From the NCBI RefSeq assembly GCF_002105155.1, contig NW_019029015.1, positions 372,001 to 436,000 of the forward strand: a stretch of 64,000 nt of DNA, in the 5' to 3' direction. Below are positions 60,569 to 64,000 of the stretch, piece after piece. Origin of the DNA: Lobosporangium transversale (lineage: Eukaryota > Mortierellomycota > Mortierellomycetes > Mortierellales > Mortierellaceae). Each line of letters opens with the position of its first letter. The first letter of the stretch is position 1. The notes beneath the pieces were generated by a model, which saw nothing but the letters and a program-made list of their open reading frames with translations, searched no databases and had not been told where the DNA came from. The position numbers and the translations under genes are program-made.

Positions 60569-61095
60569 GTGAGAAAGATATTTGGCTGAATAAAAAAAGT
60601 CTTTCTGTCTTTGTGCACAATCATCCCAGATCGTCATCATGGGATTCATAGTTGACTTCAAAGACAAAGAAAAGAGAAGAGAGCAAGTGAAAAACGAGAA
60701 GAGGGTGCAAAACGACTGCTTGAAGAGTTTGAAGGAGAGCATAACAATATGGGTAATTGAGAATTAGAAAAAAATAATGCTTTTTTACCTCCTGTCAACT
60801 CTTCGGTCTCTTTGGAACGCTTATACCTCTTTGCACTGACCAACTCCTCTCGTCTTAGTTTCCTTAGTTGTGCATCCTTCTTGACTCGTCGGGTGATACC
60901 CTCCTGTGCTGTCTCTGATGTCAATGGATTGGGTTTATAAAGAGCTCTGTGTCGAGCAGCCGTTGCTGATGCAGAGGAAGATGCTGTTGACTGTAAAGTA
61001 TCTGTGTTCTTATCATTATCAGGATTAGTATTTGAAGTTGCTGCTGCTTGTGCTGCTGCTAAACGAGCACTGGAACGAAGGGCGCGTTTCTCCAT
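58068..61095 (-). CDS. Importin-alpha-like ARM-repeat protein (TMCO6-like)
   Basis: Exons 61095..60789, 60217..60159, 59966..59844, 59744..59478, 59406..59278, 59169..58904, 58782..58638 and 58523..58068 join in phase to 583 aa. The N-terminus is Arg-rich (MEKRALRSSARLAAA). It is followed by an IBB-like basic helix GITRRVKKDAQLRKLRREEL. Armadillo repeats follow, with the conserved importin-alpha signatures DQSAWALGNIAAEGP, VQTVCFALSNMARG, SEAAWVIVYLTTG, ESLWLMSNITADH and KEAAYSLINLAS. The IBB-like stretch, KLRREELVSAKRYKR, resembles TMCO6 more than classical importin alpha. Classical NLS-binding Trp-Asn pairs appear only in part (for example SAWALGN and SLWLMSN). A nuclear-import adaptor role is likely but unproven. 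Exons follow ARM-repeat boundaries. Confidence 0.85.
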
Positions 61096-61493
61096 CTTGA
61101 AGAATAAATGAATAAAGGGAAAGGCAAGGAATAAAGAGAAGGAGAGAGAAAGAAAAATGATAAAAATTGGAAAGGATATATAAAGTGTGTTTTAATCGAA
61201 TTTGGGTGAAGAAGAAAGAGAGAATAGAGAGAAAAGGGAAAACCATGGGAAAAAAAAAATAAAACACGGACCACGGGACATGACTCCACACGTTCATTTA
61301 GATAAATTCTCAGTTATGCAGTCATTTACACTGATAAGCATTTCATCATTGTAATCAAATACGAGCGGACTTTGCGGGCTTGACATTACCTTTCTATCTA
61401 CACGCTGTGAATACTTCGTCAATACCCTTTGCCTTTGAGCTTTTTTTTTTTTTTTCTTTGCATCCCTCAATGCTTTCAAATGGCTAATTATCA
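61096..61493. other. upstream region of the ARM-repeat gene
   Basis: About 400 bp. On the minus (coding) strand it is CT-rich, the usual leader pattern of this genome. No gene recognised. Confidence 0.5.
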
Positions 61494-61820
61494 ATGATCT
61501 ACCCTGACGTGTTATACTCTAAGGCCATTGACTTTAGTACAGGGGCGATGGCGAGGGCGATTCTGACTCGTGTTGCCCTAAATCCAAATGAGATGCTTCC
61601 CGATACCGGCAAAACGCCTAATAGACTCGTCATCCCAGAATTGGTCCGATCCGAATGGTCATATGGTGTTGGTACAGAGGAGTACCTTATCCGCGCCATA
61701 TATTTGGATGTAGCTGCTGTCACAGTGAATCACTTGGTCCCATATGCATGTACATGTACATCCAAGCTGAAGCTTACAAAGAAGCCTCAAAACCTTCATA
61801 GGTTGCTGAAGCATGAGTAG
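61494..61820 (+). pseudogene. unrecognised ORF, probably a gene fragment
   Basis: A 108-codon frame with normal amino-acid composition and plausible helices (AIDFSTGAMARAILTRVAL, RAIYLDVAAVTVNHLV). I do not recognise the family. It contains a GTACATGTACAT palindromic stretch near its 3' end. Start, introns and continuation could not be established: sequence after the stop shows no further clear coding. It could be the surviving exon of a decayed enzyme gene. Confidence 0.3.
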
Positions 61821-62119
61821 CACAAAAAGTAAAGTATTTGGCGTGCAAGGAAGTAGCCTTGTAAAACATAACTCAGAGTTGTCTTGCCAGATTATGGCGG
61901 GCTATGAGAAGGGCGACACTTTGCTGCTGGGATAAGCATTGGTAACTCTCCAGAGACAGTTACTGGAAGTAATAACAAGAGAGCCAAGGCCATTCTCGGC
62001 GCCTCTCAGGGTATCCAATCTCCTGACCGGCTATTGTTAATGAGCCAAATTGTTGGACCACGCAACTCGCACAACTAGAACAATCCTGACATTAACACTA
62101 TACAAGCAAAATATCTATG

Positions 62120-62158
<39 letters not shown>

Positions 62159-62569
62159 CGAACGACAATTAACTTATTAGATCAGTATAGAGACTGGCTC
62201 TCGGCAACATATCTCTAGCAAAAACAAAAAGTCAGGAAGGAATAGAAGGTAGACACTTGGTGCTTTTTTTACCTTTAGGCTGGGGTAGAAGGAGTGTAAA
62301 ATGAGAAGTGGGGACAAGTGAAAGATGAACGTAATGGATCATGATGATATAGCTTGATGAATGGTTATGCTTTTACTGATTGACTTTTACCGATTGTGTA
62401 TATCGCCCAAGTTGGCAAAAGCTAAATGGGCGAATTTGCCCGTTTTACGGTACAGGTGGCTGTTCGAACTTTATTCATATTTTTTATTTTTTTCGGTGGA
62501 CTTTCATTTTTTTTTTTTTTTTTTAAAAAAACGCGTCCGTTCTACCATTCTACGATTTCTTGAACTATC
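61821..62569. other. intergenic region with a 37-A tract
   Basis: About 750 bp between the ORF fragment and SWD2, with no gene recognised. The immediate SWD2 leader is T-rich (62508-62524). Confidence 0.5.
62120..62156. repeat. poly-A tract, 37 bases
   Basis: An uninterrupted run of about 37 A. It could be the tail of an old retroposed transcript, but no target-site duplication or source gene is visible. Confidence 0.9.
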
Positions 62570-63444
62570 ATGGACTACTCAATGTCCAACAGCTACAGCA
62601 ATAACAACAATAATAGCAACAACAATAGCAACGGCGTCAGTAGTAGCAATGCAAATAACATTCTCCAAGGAACAACTGTCCATGCTCAATTACCACCCCC
62701 TGTTGTCTTAACACCTGCATTACTTGGATCTCTTAAGGTCTCAAAGATCTTTAAGGACAATACAAACATCATTACTTCCCTTGACTTTGATGATACTGGA
62801 GTCAAATGTGTTACCAGTGCTCAAGATGAAAGTCTACATGTTTATGATTGTGTCACTGGAAAGTAAGTCTTTTTTTATTATTAATGCCTCTTTTTTTTGT
62901 AAATAAGTATTTAAAAAAAAAAAAAAAAATATTGGAAATCAACTCTCAAGTACTAATGGGTGATTTTTTTTTTTTTTTGGACAAATACATTAAATATTTA
63001 AAAAAGGTTAGATAAAACATTATTCAGTAAAAAATATGGTGTTCATCTCGCCCGCTTTACACATCGATCTACTAATGTCGTCTATGCTTCGACAAAAGAA
63101 GATGGTAAATGGATAAAGCTAAAAAAAAAAAAAAAAAAAAAAAAAAACGTCAAAAGTATCAAACTGATTAATTGACCAAGCTGACTGGTTTTTTTTTTTT
63201 TTTTTTTTTTTAGATACTCTCCGATATCTCTCATTGCATGATAACAAATACATTCGATACTTTCGAGGACATGAAAAGAAGTATGAATTAACACTTGTTT
63301 CGCCATGTCATGCTAAATATTTATATTTTTAATTTTGTCCGCATTTTTTTTTTTTTTTTTTTTTGTTATTTCATGTAACAATTATTAGCATTAACCTCCA
63401 TGTTCTGTTACTTTTTTTTTTTATTTTTTATTTTTTATTTTTTA

Positions 63445-63476
<32 letters not shown>

Positions 63477-64000
63477 AATGATAATAATAATAACAATAAC
63501 AATAATGACAATAATAAAAAGGGTCACTGCATTGGAAATGTCTCCATTGGATGATCAATTCCTAGCAGGAAGTGAAGGTTCAATTCGTTTATGGGATCTT
63601 CGTAGTCCCAATTGTCAAGGTGCACTTTCAGTCATCGGTCGACCTGCTATCGCATTCGACCCTAGTGGTCTCGTCTTTGCAGTCGCTATCGGCTCTACCT
63701 TGCGTTTATATGATGTCAAAGTCTTTGATCAGGGCCCCTTCGAAACTGCTATCATTGGCCTTAACAATCAAAATAATCAAAATGGTTACAACAATACCTT
63801 CAACAATCCTATACTATCGTCATCATCAACATCTTCTTCGCCCATCATTGTCACCCAGCTTGAATTCTCTTCAGATGGGAAAAACATCCTTGTCAGCACT
63901 GCGGGTGATGCTCATTATATCGTCGATGCCTATAAGCCCTCCGCCACAAAACTTCGTTTGGTCGGTCATTACAACAGTTATAGCTTTGGCCCTAGGCTCG
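62570..64000 (+). CDS. SWD2: Swd2/WDR82-like WD40 protein, 3' truncated by the window
   Basis: Exons 62570..62862, 63007..63104, 63214..63280 and 63522 to beyond 64000, all in phase. The N-terminus is a Ser/Asn-rich extension. The WD40 propeller then begins with [20 protein letters not shown] and [13 protein letters not shown]. It continues with [12 protein letters not shown], the invariant [17 protein letters not shown], and [20 protein letters not shown]. These match Swd2/WDR82, shared by the Set1/COMPASS H3K4 methyltransferase and, in yeast, the cleavage and polyadenylation factor. A low-complexity Asn/Ser insert interrupts a loop at about 63757-63840. Introns 1 and 3 end with A-rich acceptors in place of pyrimidine tracts. 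The last blades lie outside the window. Confidence 0.93.
63421..63478. repeat. (TTTTTA)n followed by a poly-A tract in SWD2 intron 3
   Basis: TTTTTTA-type repeats run into about 20 A, giving a potential T/A hairpin inside the intron. Confidence 0.8.

Noticed and set aside
62120..62156. Poly-A tract as a processed-pseudogene tail
   Set aside because: Similar tracts are everywhere in this window, including inside introns, and no retroposed gene body or target-site duplication is visible.

Overview
This window looks like nuclear DNA of a filamentous early-diverging fungus, most likely of the Mortierella/Mucoromycota type. The protein genes are eukaryotic and broken by short GT-AG introns, with one GC-AG intron. 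The non-coding DNA is saturated with very long A and T homopolymers and microsatellites. Two intact-looking crinkler (CRN) ubiquitin-like N-terminal modules and a third, broken one are present. Exon models were built by hand by matching splice phase to protein-family expectation. They are inferences, although the reading phase closes for every multi-exon housekeeping gene described.

Layout. 1-0.4 kb: end of an unrecognised minus-strand gene. 1.06-3.85 kb: crinkler CRN1 (minus), with a frameshift just after the P-loop. 3.85-17.4 kb: a roughly 13.5-kb stretch with no recognisable gene, rich in homopolymers and microsatellites, with recurrent TACATGTA palindromes. 17.4-19.5 kb: a single-finger C2H2 transcription factor (+). 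19.6-22.8 kb: repeats and decayed sequence. 22.9-25.7 kb: crinkler CRN2 (minus), apparently intact, with a 64-bp hairpin-forming direct repeat in intron 1 and again just past the stop. 26.1-28.3 kb: a broken helicase/replication-protein-like fragment and a broken third crinkler (both +).

From 29 kb on the DNA is ordinary, compact and housekeeping: coatomer alpha (29.0-34.2, +), GINS subunit Sld5 (minus) divergent from histone-fold Pol epsilon subunit Dpb4 (+), a CABLES-family cyclin-box protein (minus) divergent from mitochondrial cysteine desulfurase Nfs1 (+), rRNA methyltransferase Nop2 (minus) divergent from ribosomal protein S29 (+), topoisomerase III with GRF and CCHC zinc fingers (+), a large R3H-SUZ RNA-binding protein (+), an importin-alpha/TMCO6-like ARM protein (minus), and the 5' part of Swd2/WDR82 (+), cut by the window end.

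The accessory left half (crinklers, a viral/plasmid-like replication remnant, low-complexity DNA) and the conserved right half differ sharply. The most distinctive structure is CRN2: its C-terminal NTPase/nuclease-like exons lie between two direct copies of a hairpin element, the arrangement expected if C-terminal cassettes are swapped onto a fixed CRN N-terminus. The 304-bp promoter shared by SLD5 and DPB4 carries two GCGCGC cores, one resembling an E2F-type site.
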